64,000 bases of DNA from Brevibacillus daliensis (GTDB lineage: Bacteria > Bacillota > Bacilli > Brevibacillales > Brevibacillaceae), in contig NZ_JAJISB010000022.1 in NCBI RefSeq assembly GCF_021245735.1, positions 1-64,000 of the forward strand, read 5' to 3'. Both the position numbers and the translations under genes were made by a program. Positions within the stretch are counted from its first letter, which is position 1. Each line of letters opens with the position of its first letter. Below the pieces are notes generated by a model. It worked only from the letters and a program-made list of their open reading frames with translations. It was not told where the DNA came from and did not search any database. Positions 44,161 to 54,402 of this stretch are shown here, one piece after another.

Positions 44161-45639
44161 TTAGGTAGTTGTTACAATTTTTTTCACATCAGCAATGTTT
44201 AATGCTTCGTCAACCATTTCGAATGAATGGTTACGTTTAAAAGCATTATAGAAAATAGCTCTTTTTCGAAGTGGGTCACCTGTGTAGTATCTCTCGTATT
44301 GCAGAAGTCGTTGACCGAACGCTTCCCCACACAGATCCCACGCCAGCTTAAACAGACGAACCCGCTCCTCTCCTGATACTCCTTCTTTACCAACATAGAA
44401 TTGCTCCATATCTTCCGCTAACTCTGGATGCTCGAAGTCAGCTCCTGTTGGTGACATGAGCAATCCGCCTGCACCAATGATTTGAATTACTTCAATGGCG
44501 CGAGGGTATACGTTTGGCATCAATCCACGGATAGTTTCCAGAGCAGCCGCAGATGGCATTGCTTCTCCTAATGGATTCAATTCAAATTCGTACTCTGCCA
44601 CCCGTAACAAAGCTCGAATGGTTTCTACGGATTGAATTAATTCACCTAGTTGATCCTGAACATTTAAAAATACGTCCACCCCAATGGAGTCCGCTACCTT
44701 ACAAGCTACTTCTGCTGCAAATTGAAGCTTCACTAAACCACGAATGCCGGATTGATGAGCTGGCTGTTGGGCAATACCTGTTTTCGGATAGAGTAGGTTA
44801 GCTGCTTCCACATTGTTATAAAGGAAGACACGATTCCATGGAATTAACACATCATGGAACACGAGAACTGCATCCATCTCTTCAAATCGGGATGCTATTG
44901 GATGGTCAAACAACGATCTTGTACCATCTTGCATAGGCTCACGGCACAGAATGCGTAGACCTGGCGTATCAATAGGAATTGCGAAGGCAAGGGCATAACG
45001 TTCGTCACCCGGCTTGAAGCCTGGGAAAGAGTACACAATTACTTCGTCTGTGATTGGTGCAAGAGTTGCCAGCATTTTTGCTCCTCGCACAACCAGTCCT
45101 TCCGGCGTCTCTTTCACTGCACCCAAATGGGTAAACGTGTCTTTCTGTTCATGAGAAGACTTGCTTCGGTCGTTCTGCGGATTGATAATCGCATGGGTTA
45201 AGAACAGATCGTTATCGCGAATATGGCGATAGTAATTATTGATGTTTTCTGACCAGTCTTTATTGTATTTATCAAGGAAATTGGAATTACTAGCCATCGA
45301 GGTAACTACAACATTTAGAAAATCAGGGGTCCTCCCCATCAGTCCAAAGGTTGCTCTCGCATAAGCTTCAAAAATTGCTCTGCGTTTTTGCAAATCCTCA
45401 TAGTTTTTAGGAACGAGGAAGGAGTTATTTACCCGCTCTCCCGTTTCTTCACAAACATGCGTGATTTTATCTTGATAGGCAGGATCATGCTGCATATCAT
45501 ATAGTTTGGCCATTTCAAGAATAGGTTGTTGAAAAACTGGTTCATCCACCAGATTCGTAATTCTGCGCCCTGACATCCAGACTTCCGGCTGTCTTGATCT
45601 CAGACCTTCAATATATTGATCACCTGTACGAATTCCCAT
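44161..45639 (-). CDS. hpaB: HpaB-family flavin-dependent monooxygenase (4-hydroxyphenylacetate 3-hydroxylase type)
   Basis: 492 aa, normal length for HpaB. Acyl-CoA-dehydrogenase-like fold; conserved [11 protein letters not shown] near residue 98, [24 protein letters not shown], and [16 protein letters not shown]. It uses FADH2 and O2 to hydroxylate a phenol ortho to its hydroxyl group, converting 4-hydroxyphenylacetate to homoprotocatechuate in known members. 4-Hydroxybutyryl-CoA dehydratases share the fold but carry Fe-S cysteines not seen here. The enzyme needs a reductase; an HpaC-like one is encoded 7 kb away. Confidence 0.9.
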   Translation of the reverse strand: MGIRTGDQYIEGLRSRQPEVWMSGRRITNLVDEPVFQQPILEMAKLYDMQHDPAYQDKITHVCEETGERVNNSFLVPKNYEDLQKRRAIFEAYARATFGLMGRTPDFLNVVVTSMASNSNFLDKYNKDWSENINNYYRHIRDNDLFLTHAIINPQNDRSKSSHEQKDTFTHLGAVKETPEGLVVRGAKMLATLAPITDEVIVYSFPGFKPGDERYALAFAIPIDTPGLRILCREPMQDGTRSLFDHPIASRFEEMDAVLVFHDVLIPWNRVFLYNNVEAANLLYPKTGIAQQPAHQSGIRGLVKLQFAAEVACKVADSIGVDVFLNVQDQLGELIQSVETIRALLRVAEYEFELNPLGEAMPSAAALETIRGLMPNVYPRAIEVIQIIGAGGLLMSPTGADFEHPELAEDMEQFYVGKEGVSGEERVRLFKLAWDLCGEAFGQRLLQYERYYTGDPLRKRAIFYNAFKRNHSFEMVDEALNIADVKKIVTTT

Positions 45640-46424
45640 GTGATACCTCCCCTTTTTCTCATACCAAATTGTTTTGTTGTTTCCTCATAGTGAAAATAGG
45701 TTGTGATATTATCAGAATTTTCTGTGTCACTTCCGCGCAAGGATGCGTAATATCAATGGATTTGCCGAAGCGTTAGTATTAATTATAGAGGGAAAGCAGG
45801 TAATAAATTGTTTTGTAGTTAACGTTTTTTAGGAAGAATTGCTTGAGGATTAGATGATTTAGGAATAATATGGCTGAAAATGAATGATGATTATGATGCA
45901 GATCTAGACATTAACACCTCCTAAATCAGAAGTTTGTTGTAACTGTTTTGAAGGGAAACCACCTGCTACGAATTACCCAGCGTTTTTGAAATCAGCTTCA
46001 ATGGTGTTTTCTTTACTATATCAAAATGTATGCGCTTACATTCATTGCAACCTGATTTATGTGAAAAACAATCACTATAGACTAGTCCGTTTTTCGATTT
46101 GGGTTTCAATAGCAGTTTTTATAATCATTACATATATATGGTTTTGATTCTACTCTTTCTTTTTTTGCCAGGATGTTTTAGATTCTTCCTACTATCGTGG
46201 AGAAAACCAGCTTCTCTTTTCACTCTTCGCTAGAGTCTTCGCCCCGCAAGGAGATTGGACTGTCCGCTCCGCACTATTCACCCAAGGAAGCTCAAAACGA
46301 AGTATTCACTGTAAGTTGCTCTCGTTTCGCTTCTTGTTCCCGATAAATAACAGCGAAGTTAATACATTCAATTACGGATAAAAACGCCTTGACCCATCGT
46401 TGGCAATTGGGTCAAGGCGTCTCA
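45640..46424. other. 785-bp spacer with a G+C-rich segment
   Basis: No supported gene. A Fnr-like half pair TGTGATATTATCAGA near 45703 lies in the hpaB promoter region but has the wrong spacing. One frame (45908-46147, CCNCFEGKPPATNYPAF) is open without a start or ribosome site. The segment about 46190-46330 is markedly G+C-richer than its surroundings and has no start codon in its open frame, suggesting an inserted repeat or a structured RNA. Confidence 0.4.
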
Positions 46425-49400
46425 TTACATCATTAAAATCTCTCGGATATCCTCTTCGGTCAGAGTAGAAATTGCTTCCTCTCCCGGCTGAATGATTTCC
46501 TCGATCATGTTTTTCTTTTTCTGTTGGAGTTCGTACATCTTTTCTTCCACAGTGCCTTGTGTGATAAAACGAATGACTTGAACCACATTTTTTTGACCTA
46601 TTCGATGTGCACGGTCTGTCGCCTGCTGTTCGACGGCAGGGTTCCACCACAGGTCATACAGGATAACCGTGTCTGCTCCAGTCAGATTCAAACCATTTCC
46701 ACCTGCTTTTAACGAGATGAGAAAGACATCACGCTCACCCTCGTTAAATCGATTGCACAATTCAACACGTTCAGACGCTGGTGTTTTCCCATCCAGATAG
46801 AAAAAGGGGACGCCCTGATAGCCTAATTCTCTACCAATCAAATCAAGCATCTGGGTAAATTGAGAGAAAACTAACATTCTCCGCCCAGCACTTCTGCAAT
46901 CCTCCACGAGCGCAAGAAGCTGCTCAAATTTGGCTGAACTCCCCTCATAGTCTTCAACAAACAGGGCAGGGTGACAGCAAAGTTGGCGAAGCCGAGTTAA
47001 ACCTGCAAGAATCTTGATCCGATGTTTTTGAAAGCCATCCTCATTCAGATGCTTCAATGTTTCCTGCTGTAACTTAGCCAAATAAGCTGCATATAGCTTT
47101 TTCTGGTCGGCAAGAAGTGCAGAGGTTTGTATAGTTTCAATTTTATCCGGTAATTCTCGTAACACATCTACCTTCAAACGCCGCAGCATAAACGGACGAA
47201 TTCGCTTCGCTACATTTTCCCGCGTTATGTTATGGAAGGTTTTTTTGTTACGGAACAACTCTGGGAAGACCGCATCATAAATGGACCACAGCTCCTCTAA
47301 AGAATTCTCCACTGGCGTTCCAGTGAGGGCAAATCTGTATTTTGCGGTGATCAACTTTACCGCTTGTGCAGTTTGAGTCGTGTGATTCTTAAAGAACTGT
47401 GCCTCGTCCAAAATGAGAGTATGAAAAGAGTGGTTCGCATACATCTCAATATCTCTTCGTAAGAGTGGGTAGGAAGTAATCAGAGCATCCACATGAGATA
47501 AATCATGAAGCACGTGGCTTCGCTCCTCTTTTGTTCCATCGGCAATAACGGTACGAATTTCTGGCGCGAATTTTTTCAGTTCATTTTGCCAGTTGTACAC
47601 AAGCGATGTAGGAGCGATTATTAAGGCTGGTAGCTGTTGCTCCCTAATCTCAGGCAGTATGGATACAATGAAGGAAATGCTTTGCAGTGTTTTTCCTAAA
47701 CCCATTTCATCTGCCAGGATTCCACCAAAACGATAATGAGCCAGCGTCTTCATCCACTGATAACCATATACCTGATAATCTCGAAGAATAGGTGCCAGAC
47801 TTTTTGGTAGAGGGAACTCGAGATTGTCTGGATTCCGCATATTTTCCAATAGCCTGCGAAATGATTTCCCCAATTTGACTGCCTTTCCTTGTTCATGGGA
47901 ATCGATTACATGAAGTCCCCGAATAACTGGAAGCCTGAATCCACTCCCCTTAACATCCCCATAATGTACACCCAGTTCGTTCATCATTCTGACAATCTGT
48001 TGAAACTCTGCACCCTCCAACGGCATGAGTGCTCCGTCAGGCATTTTATAGAATCTGCGTTTTTCCTCAAGAGATTTCAGTAAATTACGGATCTCTGAGT
48101 CGGGAATACCTCCCATATCAAAGGAAAACTCCAGCCATTCCGTTCTTTTATCCACATCTACCGTTACTTTTGGTGGGGGATTTCCTGTATGGAGTCTTAC
48201 TTTAACTGCGGAACTGACATATACCTTCAGGAGCTTCTCCAGTTGAGGTACGATATGATACAAAAATTCATATTCTGCCTCTTCATCCTCCATGAAGTAT
48301 CCACTTTCTGTGGTGACAAAAGAGCTTTGTTCCATTAACTCCAATATACGCCGTTCCTTCTCTCCATCTCGCATAAGGATAAGATCCGTTCCCCGCTTCT
48401 GATCATTTCCCTCAAGTGGATTAAGTATGATGTCGCCATATTGAAACTCCAGACCTGCAAGCAGTCGTTCACGTATTCGGTCCAAATATAGCCTTGCTTT
48501 GAGTGGAGTCTGCACAAGACGTTCCGACACTGTTTGGTCGATATGAACGTTGCCTAATTTAATTAGACCAGGAATCACCTTCTCCATGAAAGGCTCCATT
48601 TGCTCGGGTGCAATCAGGATTTGATGCTTGCGGGATGATTCTAGCATCTGCTTGATTTCTGCTAATCGGTTGCATTGCTCTGGCTTTGACTTCAGGATTT
48701 TCCCTTCTGAAAGGATCACCCCGTAAGATTCCATAACCGTAATTTTCTTAAGTCCCTGAACTTCCAATTGATACCCTTCTGTCTCTGCTTCATGAAATTC
48801 AAATTGAAGGGGGAGCTGTTCGTCTGATAAATGAATTCCATCGAATGTGCGATCATCATGCTCAAGCTTGACAGTCGGTGCCACTCTAAATAACGGGAGA
48901 AGCTTTTCCCATGAAAATGGCGGTATCAAAAGCATACGTTCTCCACATTTGCTAGCAACATGAACGGAATAATCGCTTGCTGTTTCCCGAAGCATTTTTT
49001 CATTGTGCATGATCTGGATCAACTGCCCAATGATTGCATCATTTTCCTTCTGAAAGCTATGGAGTTTCGGATCATAGGTGAAATGTTTGGTGAAAAGATA
49101 TGGTTTCCTCTGTTCCACACTTATCAAAAAGTCTCTTAGTTTTTGGACGATATATAGCCGCTTCGGCCCTACTTTTAGTTCAATACCAAACATGTACTTC
49201 CGATAGCCATAATGAAACGGTTTGCAGATGAACTCAACATCCAGGACTTCTCTCGTATCGAAGTTAGATCGATTACCGCTTGGACGACTTGGTTGGTATT
49301 CAAATAGCCCTAAAATCCTGTTCGTTAGTCGGATATCTTCCTCAGATATTCCAGACGGAGTGGTTATAGATTTGGTATTGCCCTTTTCTCCGAGACTTAA

Positions 49401-49769
49401 ATCATATTGAGTCCTACGTTCCATTAGATTCCCCTCACAACTTTCTGGGGAATTCTCGATCCGCATAGGGAGCTGCTCGGTTTGATGCATATCGTACATG
49501 CTGATCAACACGGCAGCAACATGTTGACAATATTGCTCATAGGTAGAAAGGGACGGACAGCTACAGGTAGCGTTTACATTTCCATGACGGTCTAAATTTA
49601 CAGTGACATTGTAGCTGTCCTTCCCATAAATGGTTGCTTCATAGTGCTGAACGTCAGGATCGTAACTCGTGATCATGACTTTTTGAGCTCGGTGGTATGC
49701 TTTTCCTCTTTCATAAGAGATCCGGCCACATAGCACTTTAATAATCTTATGGGTCAATCGAAAGCTCAT
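46425..49769 (-). CDS. SNF2-family helicase with N-terminal SWIM domain
   Basis: 1114 aa. An N-terminal SWIM finger (NATCSCPSLSTYEQYCQHV, about residues 68-86), a central linker, and a C-terminal SNF2 ATPase: GGILADEMGLGKTLQ (motif I), LILDEAQFFKNH (DEAQ), FALTGTPVENS, SQFTQMLD, DRAHRIGQ. Bacterial members (HepA/YwqA-like) are double-stranded DNA translocases, some recruited to phage defence; role here unknown. AAGGAG precedes the ATG. Single gene, not in an operon with a recognisable defence partner. Confidence 0.92.
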   Translation of the reverse strand: MSFRLTHKIIKVLCGRISYERGKAYHRAQKVMITSYDPDVQHYEATIYGKDSYNVTVNLDRHGNVNATCSCPSLSTYEQYCQHVAAVLISMYDMHQTEQLPMRIENSPESCEGNLMERRTQYDLSLGEKGNTKSITTPSGISEEDIRLTNRILGLFEYQPSRPSGNRSNFDTREVLDVEFICKPFHYGYRKYMFGIELKVGPKRLYIVQKLRDFLISVEQRKPYLFTKHFTYDPKLHSFQKENDAIIGQLIQIMHNEKMLRETASDYSVHVASKCGERMLLIPPFSWEKLLPLFRVAPTVKLEHDDRTFDGIHLSDEQLPLQFEFHEAETEGYQLEVQGLKKITVMESYGVILSEGKILKSKPEQCNRLAEIKQMLESSRKHQILIAPEQMEPFMEKVIPGLIKLGNVHIDQTVSERLVQTPLKARLYLDRIRERLLAGLEFQYGDIILNPLEGNDQKRGTDLILMRDGEKERRILELMEQSSFVTTESGYFMEDEEAEYEFLYHIVPQLEKLLKVYVSSAVKVRLHTGNPPPKVTVDVDKRTEWLEFSFDMGGIPDSEIRNLLKSLEEKRRFYKMPDGALMPLEGAEFQQIVRMMNELGVHYGDVKGSGFRLPVIRGLHVIDSHEQGKAVKLGKSFRRLLENMRNPDNLEFPLPKSLAPILRDYQVYGYQWMKTLAHYRFGGILADEMGLGKTLQSISFIVSILPEIREQQLPALIIAPTSLVYNWQNELKKFAPEIRTVIADGTKEERSHVLHDLSHVDALITSYPLLRRDIEMYANHSFHTLILDEAQFFKNHTTQTAQAVKLITAKYRFALTGTPVENSLEELWSIYDAVFPELFRNKKTFHNITRENVAKRIRPFMLRRLKVDVLRELPDKIETIQTSALLADQKKLYAAYLAKLQQETLKHLNEDGFQKHRIKILAGLTRLRQLCCHPALFVEDYEGSSAKFEQLLALVEDCRSAGRRMLVFSQFTQMLDLIGRELGYQGVPFFYLDGKTPASERVELCNRFNEGERDVFLISLKAGGNGLNLTGADTVILYDLWWNPAVEQQATDRAHRIGQKNVVQVIRFITQGTVEEKMYELQQKKKNMIEEIIQPGEEAISTLTEEDIREILMM

Positions 49770-49948
49770 CAGACTGATCTCCTTTTATCAAAATAATTAA
49801 GTAGGAAATCAATAAACCACGCGGATTTACTGTATGTCTTATGATAACAGAAGTGTGGAGAAATGACAGAATGAGAAGAGGAAATCGTTAAGCTTTATCT
49901 GATAGGAAAAAATTCCTTAAAAACGTTAACTCATTAGCATATGCCATT

Positions 49949-50806
49949 ATGTATGCTGGTTATCCAATCGGCGGGGTACTAGGTGCGGTGCTATCCTTGT
50001 TTTTTTTAGATGAATATGGCTGGAGATTTTTATTCTGGTTAGGTCTGATCCCTCTCATCTTTGTACCATTCTTTATCTGGTTGTTACCGGAATCAATCAG
50101 CTTTCTGCAATCTCGTAATCGGAGGGAACAGGCACAAGCCATTTGCCAAAAATATCAGATGGAAATACCCAAAGAAGAAATAATAGAAGAACAACCCGCT
50201 ATCAAAAACAAATGGAACGCTGTTACCATTCTGTTTTCCAAAGGCTATCTTAAAGCGACCATCTACTTTTGGATTACCTTTTTCATGGGCTTACTCCTGA
50301 TTTACGGACTAAATACGTGGCTGCCTAAACTAATGGTCCAAGCAGGGTATCCACTTGGCTCTAGCTTATCGCTATTAGTCATGTTAAACATTACGGCTGC
50401 TATCGGCGGGCTAATCGGGGGGATAGCCTCAGATTATTGGGGGTCCAAACTGGTAATTACCATCTCTTACTTCTTAGCCGCAGTAAGCATTGCGTTATTA
50501 AGTATTAATCCGCCCACGTTCCTGCTGTATACATTAATCGGTATTGCTGGATTCGGTTCAATAGGGACTACGCTCATTCTGAATGCCTATATTACAAAAT
50601 ACTTTCCTACTCATGCACGCGCTACCGCACTTGGTTGGGCACTCGGTTTTGGTAGATTAGGTGCTATCTCAGGACCTATCCTCGGTGGATTGCTCTTGAC
50701 CTGGAAAGTGAACACAACCATAAACTTCTTTATTTTTGCACTTGCCGGATTGCTTGCCTCTCTCTTTGCGTTCCTGATTCCAAAGGAAAAAGGGAGTCGG
50801 ATTTAG
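49949..50806 (+). pseudogene. AAHS-type aromatic-acid transporter lacking its N-terminal third
   Basis: 285 codons encode helices about 5-12 of an MFS transporter: YAGYPIGGVLGAVLSLFFLDEYGWRFLFW and ARATALGWALGFGRLGAISGP are characteristic of the aromatic-acid:H+ symporters (PcaK/BenK). Family members are about 430-450 aa; the first ~150 residues, including the first signature, are missing, and the DNA just upstream does not encode them. Probably non-functional. Its presence near the HpaB-type gene supports an aromatic theme. Confidence 0.75.
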
Positions 50807-50841
50807 GGCAATTGTAGGTTCCCATGATAAAAAAATGAAGC

Positions 50842-50885
50842 AGGCTGGCACCCTTTAGGAAGGGATGTCAGCCTTTTGTATTTTT
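50842..50885 (+). terminator. Terminator after the transporter remnant
   Basis: AGGCTGGCA...TGTCAGCCT stem with inner CCCTT/AAGGG pairing, T-rich tail. Confidence 0.75.
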
Positions 50886-50887
50886 TA

Positions 50888-51574
50888 CTATAAATGTAGC
50901 CACCATATTCCTGCACATTCAGGCAATCGAATTAGATTTTGTTCTCGTACTTTATTCGCTACTTCATCACAAAAAAAGAATCTCGTTAGCTCCTCCGCTT
51001 GGGGAGTATTATCAAATTCATAGTCTAATCTAATCCACTTGTGGGAAAAACCAGCCTCTTCCACTAACCATGTATAATAGGCCTTTAAAAATTCGGGTGG
51101 ATCTGGGAATTCAGTTCCCGTCCCCATTGTTTCAAAAATAATGATACTGCCATTTGGTCTTAAGACCCGCTTCATTTCTGCAATCACATCATACATATTC
51201 TCTTTCCAATTTGGGACATTCGAACTTGCTAAATAGCATATTGTCCAGCCCGCAACAATCAGATCGGCACTATTATCTTCTAATGGTAACTTCCTATGAT
51301 CTGCTACTCTCGTACTCCAATTGGTGTGCCCAGCCTCTATTAATCTGGACGCCGTTACTTGTAGCATAGCTTCTGAAGCATCTAAGACAGTGATAGATTT
51401 TGCTTGTGGAGCAAGCACAGTTGTAAGCCTTCCTGTACCTGCTCCGATATCTACAATGTCCAGACCTTTACACGTTCTTATCTCTTCCATAACTCCAACA
51501 AGCCCAGGTTGCTTTGAAATGAGTAGCTGGTACTTTTCTGCTTGATCCTGATAGATACGGGCATGATCCGTCAT
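50888..51574 (-). CDS. Class I SAM-dependent methyltransferase
   Basis: 228 aa. SAM motif I LDIVDIGAGTGRLTTVLAP, motif II SITVLDASEAM and motif III region LEDNSADLIVAGWTI. Generic small-molecule methyltransferase; substrate unknown. Single gene; terminators lie on either side. Confidence 0.87.
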   Translation of the reverse strand: MTDHARIYQDQAEKYQLLISKQPGLVGVMEEIRTCKGLDIVDIGAGTGRLTTVLAPQAKSITVLDASEAMLQVTASRLIEAGHTNWSTRVADHRKLPLEDNSADLIVAGWTICYLASSNVPNWKENMYDVIAEMKRVLRPNGSIIIFETMGTGTEFPDPPEFLKAYYTWLVEEAGFSHKWIRLDYEFDNTPQAEELTRFFFCDEVANKVREQNLIRLPECAGIWWLHL

Positions 51575-51655
51575 AAAAAAAGACCTCCTCTATTTTCATC
51601 AACTGTTTCTCCTCGAATGATATAAGTTGACGTAACGGGATGGTCAATCATTTAT

Positions 51656-52645
51656 TTATCTAATAGGAATAGCATAGAAAATATGGAGAAATTCGTTAAG
51701 CTGATAATGCTTCGTCACATATCTTCTTTCTTCGAACCAGCTTATCAATTCAGTAAGTGACGTGTAATCTTCAGCATTGTGATGGTGATGGTGTTGCTCT
51801 TCTACCACCATGACATCTGTAATACATATCCGCCCGTGCGGTTTCAATACACGACGCATCTCTTCAATGGCTAATAACTTCTGATCGGTTGTTAAATGAT
51901 GAAATACAAAACTGGAAACCACAAAATCAAATCTTCCATCCAGATAAGGAATAGCGAGAAAGTTCCCTAGCTTCGTTTCCATCTCCGGGAATTTTTGAAG
52001 GCATTGTTTTAACATCTCTTTAGACTGATCAACTCCTGCCATTATTGCCCCTCTTGCCATTAATTTTCCTGCCAAATTCCCAGTCCCTGTCCCAATATCC
52101 AGACCCATTTCACTTTGTATGGGAGAGACCCATTTAACCGTAAGCTCCAGTGCCTTTTCATAATCCTGATATTCGTTTCGTACTCGCTGGTCGTGGATGC
52201 TGGCAATCCGATCAAAGTTCCATTTATCGTGCCACGTGTTCCTCTGATCCTTTAACCTTTTAGATCCTTCTGCCAGTTTAAAAATCTCTTCTATTGGGAG
52301 GGTCTTTTTATTTTTTACCAGGTCGATCATATAATCAGTCGTTTCAATAATTTGTTTCATTTCCAGCCATTTGGAGAACATTACCGATCGTTGCAGCTCC
52401 AGATAATACTGCAATTCTTTATGACTGTCTCCTTCCAATTCAAGTAACGCTTTTTTAATATCCCGAGTGGTCATGCCCGCTTCCCTGAGTGCAATAATCG
52501 TTTGCAGACGCCAAACATCCTTCTCTGTAAAGGTACGATATTGATTATTTTCCTGTTTATAAGGAGTGATTAATCCTTTTTCTTCATAAAAGCGAATGGC
52601 TCGTGTAGAAATGTTTAGCCTCTCAGCAATTTCTTTTATTTTCAT
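51656..52645 (-). CDS. MerR-type regulator fused to a SAM methyltransferase
   Basis: 329 aa. Residues 1-70 form a MerR winged helix (MKIKEIAERLNISTRAIRFYEEKGLITP), followed by a helical linker, and from about 175 a class I methyltransferase: MGLDIGTGTGNLAGKLMARGA, AGVDQSKEML, and FVVSSFVFHHLTTDQK. A natural run of five His sits near residue 287, just after MVVEEQ. The fusion suggests that a small molecule both triggers the regulator and is methylated, or that SAM level gates DNA binding. No divergent partner gene. Confidence 0.87.
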   Translation of the reverse strand: MKIKEIAERLNISTRAIRFYEEKGLITPYKQENNQYRTFTEKDVWRLQTIIALREAGMTTRDIKKALLELEGDSHKELQYYLELQRSVMFSKWLEMKQIIETTDYMIDLVKNKKTLPIEEIFKLAEGSKRLKDQRNTWHDKWNFDRIASIHDQRVRNEYQDYEKALELTVKWVSPIQSEMGLDIGTGTGNLAGKLMARGAIMAGVDQSKEMLKQCLQKFPEMETKLGNFLAIPYLDGRFDFVVSSFVFHHLTTDQKLLAIEEMRRVLKPHGRICITDVMVVEEQHHHHHNAEDYTSLTELISWFEERRYVTKHYQLNEFLHIFYAIPIR

Positions 52646-52691
52646 CTTTGTCCCCTTTTCTTACGGTATCAGATAGTATTACTTCATAGGG

Positions 52692-52760
52692 TTACTTCCT
52701 GATACGCATGAAAAACTTCGCTATAGAAGTACCTGCTTCATCGAATAGACTTCGATAGAA
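52692..52760. repeat. Dispersed hairpin repeat, copy 3 (inverted)
   Basis: Read on the minus strand it contains GAAGTTTTTCATGCGTATC followed by AGGAAG, preceded by ACTTCTATAGCGAAGT and ATCGAAGTCTATTCGAT; it lines up with 9360-9425 over about 65 bp. Confidence 0.55.
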
Positions 52761-52824
52761 TTACCTTAAACATTAACGTAACGTGAATGTATTACAAATT
52801 AGTTTTATCATCATCTAAAACAAA

Positions 52825-52843
52825 AAGACCATCAACTGGTCTT
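52825..52843 (-). terminator. Terminator after the deoxyribosyltransferase-like gene
   Basis: AAGACCA pairs with TGGTCTT; TTTTGTTTT follows on the minus strand. Confidence 0.78.
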
Positions 52844-52901
52844 CACGCTGTCGAGATACACCTTTTTGATAAAATCAAAAGTCATTTATTTAACGTACCC
52901 A

Positions 52902-53237
52902 TTAGCGTAACAGTGCGGTAATAATGCTGTCTGGAATATCGCTTGTAGAGTAATATCGGACCGTTTTCCCCTTTTCTCTTGCATACTCAATTTCTTTTCT
53001 TGTACTACTACCAATGTAACCATCTACATCAATAACAAAAATTTCGTCCGATAAATCAATCTTTCGAAAGTGTATTTTTCCAAGTAATTCAGCTTGTTCT
53101 TGAGATATCTCAAAACCTTCACTCTGTTCAAAAAAGGCTAAACTAATTACTATATTTCCTTGGAGCGTAAGATAAGCATTTGCCTGTTCAAATTGATTCT
53201 TAAATTTGGTAGAACCACATAGCGTCACTACATTCAT
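52902..53237 (-). CDS. Nucleoside 2-deoxyribosyltransferase-like protein
   Basis: 111 aa, Rossmann-like. Opening MNVVTLCGSTKFKNQFEQAN and the later DEIFVIDVDGYIGSSTRKEIEYA match the small DUF4406/nucleoside-deoxyribosyltransferase fold that processes or binds nucleotides. Enzyme activity not certain. Monocistronic. Confidence 0.78.
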   Translation of the reverse strand: MNVVTLCGSTKFKNQFEQANAYLTLQGNIVISLAFFEQSEGFEISQEQAELLGKIHFRKIDLSDEIFVIDVDGYIGSSTRKEIEYAREKGKTVRYYSTSDIPDSIITALLR

Positions 53238-53279
53238 AATTATTTTCCTCTCTTTGTCTAATTGAGCAATCCTCTTCCG

Positions 53280-53614
53280 TTAGTTCAAGAATTCACCTTT
53301 AAGAATACTCATTCTTAGGCGGTCAATATACCCCAAATAAGCATTTCTCTCATTGCTAACAAACCATAACCTTTGCCCCAAAGTTTTTTATCTCCTACTG
53401 TTATTCCTACTTCAGCATGCTTATTAAATTTATCTATGTTCTTCAAATCAATCCAACCAATGTGTTTTCCTTCTTCACTAATAATCGCTTTTTGTTCATA
53501 GCCATTTGTTCGATTTTTACAAATTTCAATCTCTTTGTCCAAACACCATTGATAACGGTCTTCCACATCATCAAGTGTTAATTCTCTTAACCTTACTTTT
53601 GGTAACGTACCCAT
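53280..53614 (-). pseudogene. GNAT acetyltransferase with internal deletion
   Basis: Starts at ATG 53614 (AGGAG upstream): VRLRELTLDDVEDRYQWC and VGITVGDKKLWGKGYGLLAMREML are the N-terminal and acetyl-CoA-binding parts of a RimJ-type GNAT. The frame then stops at 53315, but the next frame reads AYLGYIDRLRMSILKGEFLN before a stop at 53280, which is the usual C-terminal end of this family. About 40 residues between the two are missing and the frame is shifted, so the gene is broken by a deletion. Confidence 0.72.
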
Positions 53615-53720
53615 GTCTATCTCCTTTCTCCCTATAATTCGTTTTATATTATGTAATTTACATGTAATTCCTTTTTTACTAGATTGCACGTTAGAAGAAT
53701 AACTAAATCCCCCAAAATAA

Positions 53721-53744
53721 AAAACCGTCTCGTAAGACAGTTTT
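53721..53744 (-). terminator. Terminator after the MBL-fold gene
   Basis: AAAACCGTCT/AGACAGTTTT stem (one mismatch) around CGTA. Confidence 0.7.
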
Positions 53745-53757
53745 AAAGTGGAGTTTC

Positions 53758-54402
53758 TTAAAGCATGCTCAATATCTTCTCAATTACTTGCTTTTCCAAA
53801 ACGATATTATGACCAGACACACAAGTATCAAAATCTAGCTCTCTATACTTTAAGAGTGTGTTAATATACTCATCTTTTTCACAACCAAGACTAGGAATAA
53901 GTTCACCAATAGTATCACCAATATTATCAGCCGCATTTAATACATTTTCTACTTCATCAAGTACACTTATAGAATCAATTGTATGTCCGGGAGTATACAT
54001 GATTCTTATTTTATCTTCTGGAAAATATAATTCTTTTTCAAAAGTCATATTTGGAAGAAGCATTTCTGCTTCACCATCAAGATATTGATTGTACTTCTGC
54101 ATCATTTCTTCCCAATTTGACTCTATCATCTCTCTACATAGTTTATGAGATATTATCATGCAATCTCGGAGTGAACTATTTCCCCAAATATGGTCCCAAT
54201 GATGATGTGTATTAATCACAATTATTGGTTTGTTGTCATGTTTTATATATTCTTTAATAGGTGCAACGCTTAAAGATCCTAGACCTGTATCGATAATATA
54301 ATTGTATCGATCCCCCATAATAAGTTGAACATTTAAATCCCACCCCGCGGGAAGACTATTTGTGAACAGAATACTTCTATTCTTTATTTTTTGAATTTTC
54401 AT
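53758..54402 (-). CDS. MBL-fold metallo-hydrolase
   Basis: 214 aa. Zinc motif HxHxDH in NTHHHWDHIWGNSS, later GHTIDSISVLDE and VSGHNIVLEK with the remaining metal ligands. Belongs to the beta-lactamase-like hydrolases; substrate unknown. The ATG at 54402 is preferred over that at 54426, which has no ribosome site. Single gene. Confidence 0.86.
   Translation of the reverse strand: MKIQKIKNRSILFTNSLPAGWDLNVQLIMGDRYNYIIDTGLGSLSVAPIKEYIKHDNKPIIVINTHHHWDHIWGNSSLRDCMIISHKLCREMIESNWEEMMQKYNQYLDGEAEMLLPNMTFEKELYFPEDKIRIMYTPGHTIDSISVLDEVENVLNAADNIGDTIGELIPSLGCEKDEYINTLLKYRELDFDTCVSGHNIVLEKQVIEKILSML

Noticed and set aside
45703-45718. Fnr box in front of hpaB
   Set aside because: Half sites spaced 5 instead of 6 and second half is TCAGA; too weak.
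45908-46147. Open frame with CCNCFEGKPP
   Set aside because: No start codon or ribosome site; probably chance.
46425-49769. SNF2 helicase as part of a known defence island
   Set aside because: No nuclease, methylase or phospholipase-D partner next to it.
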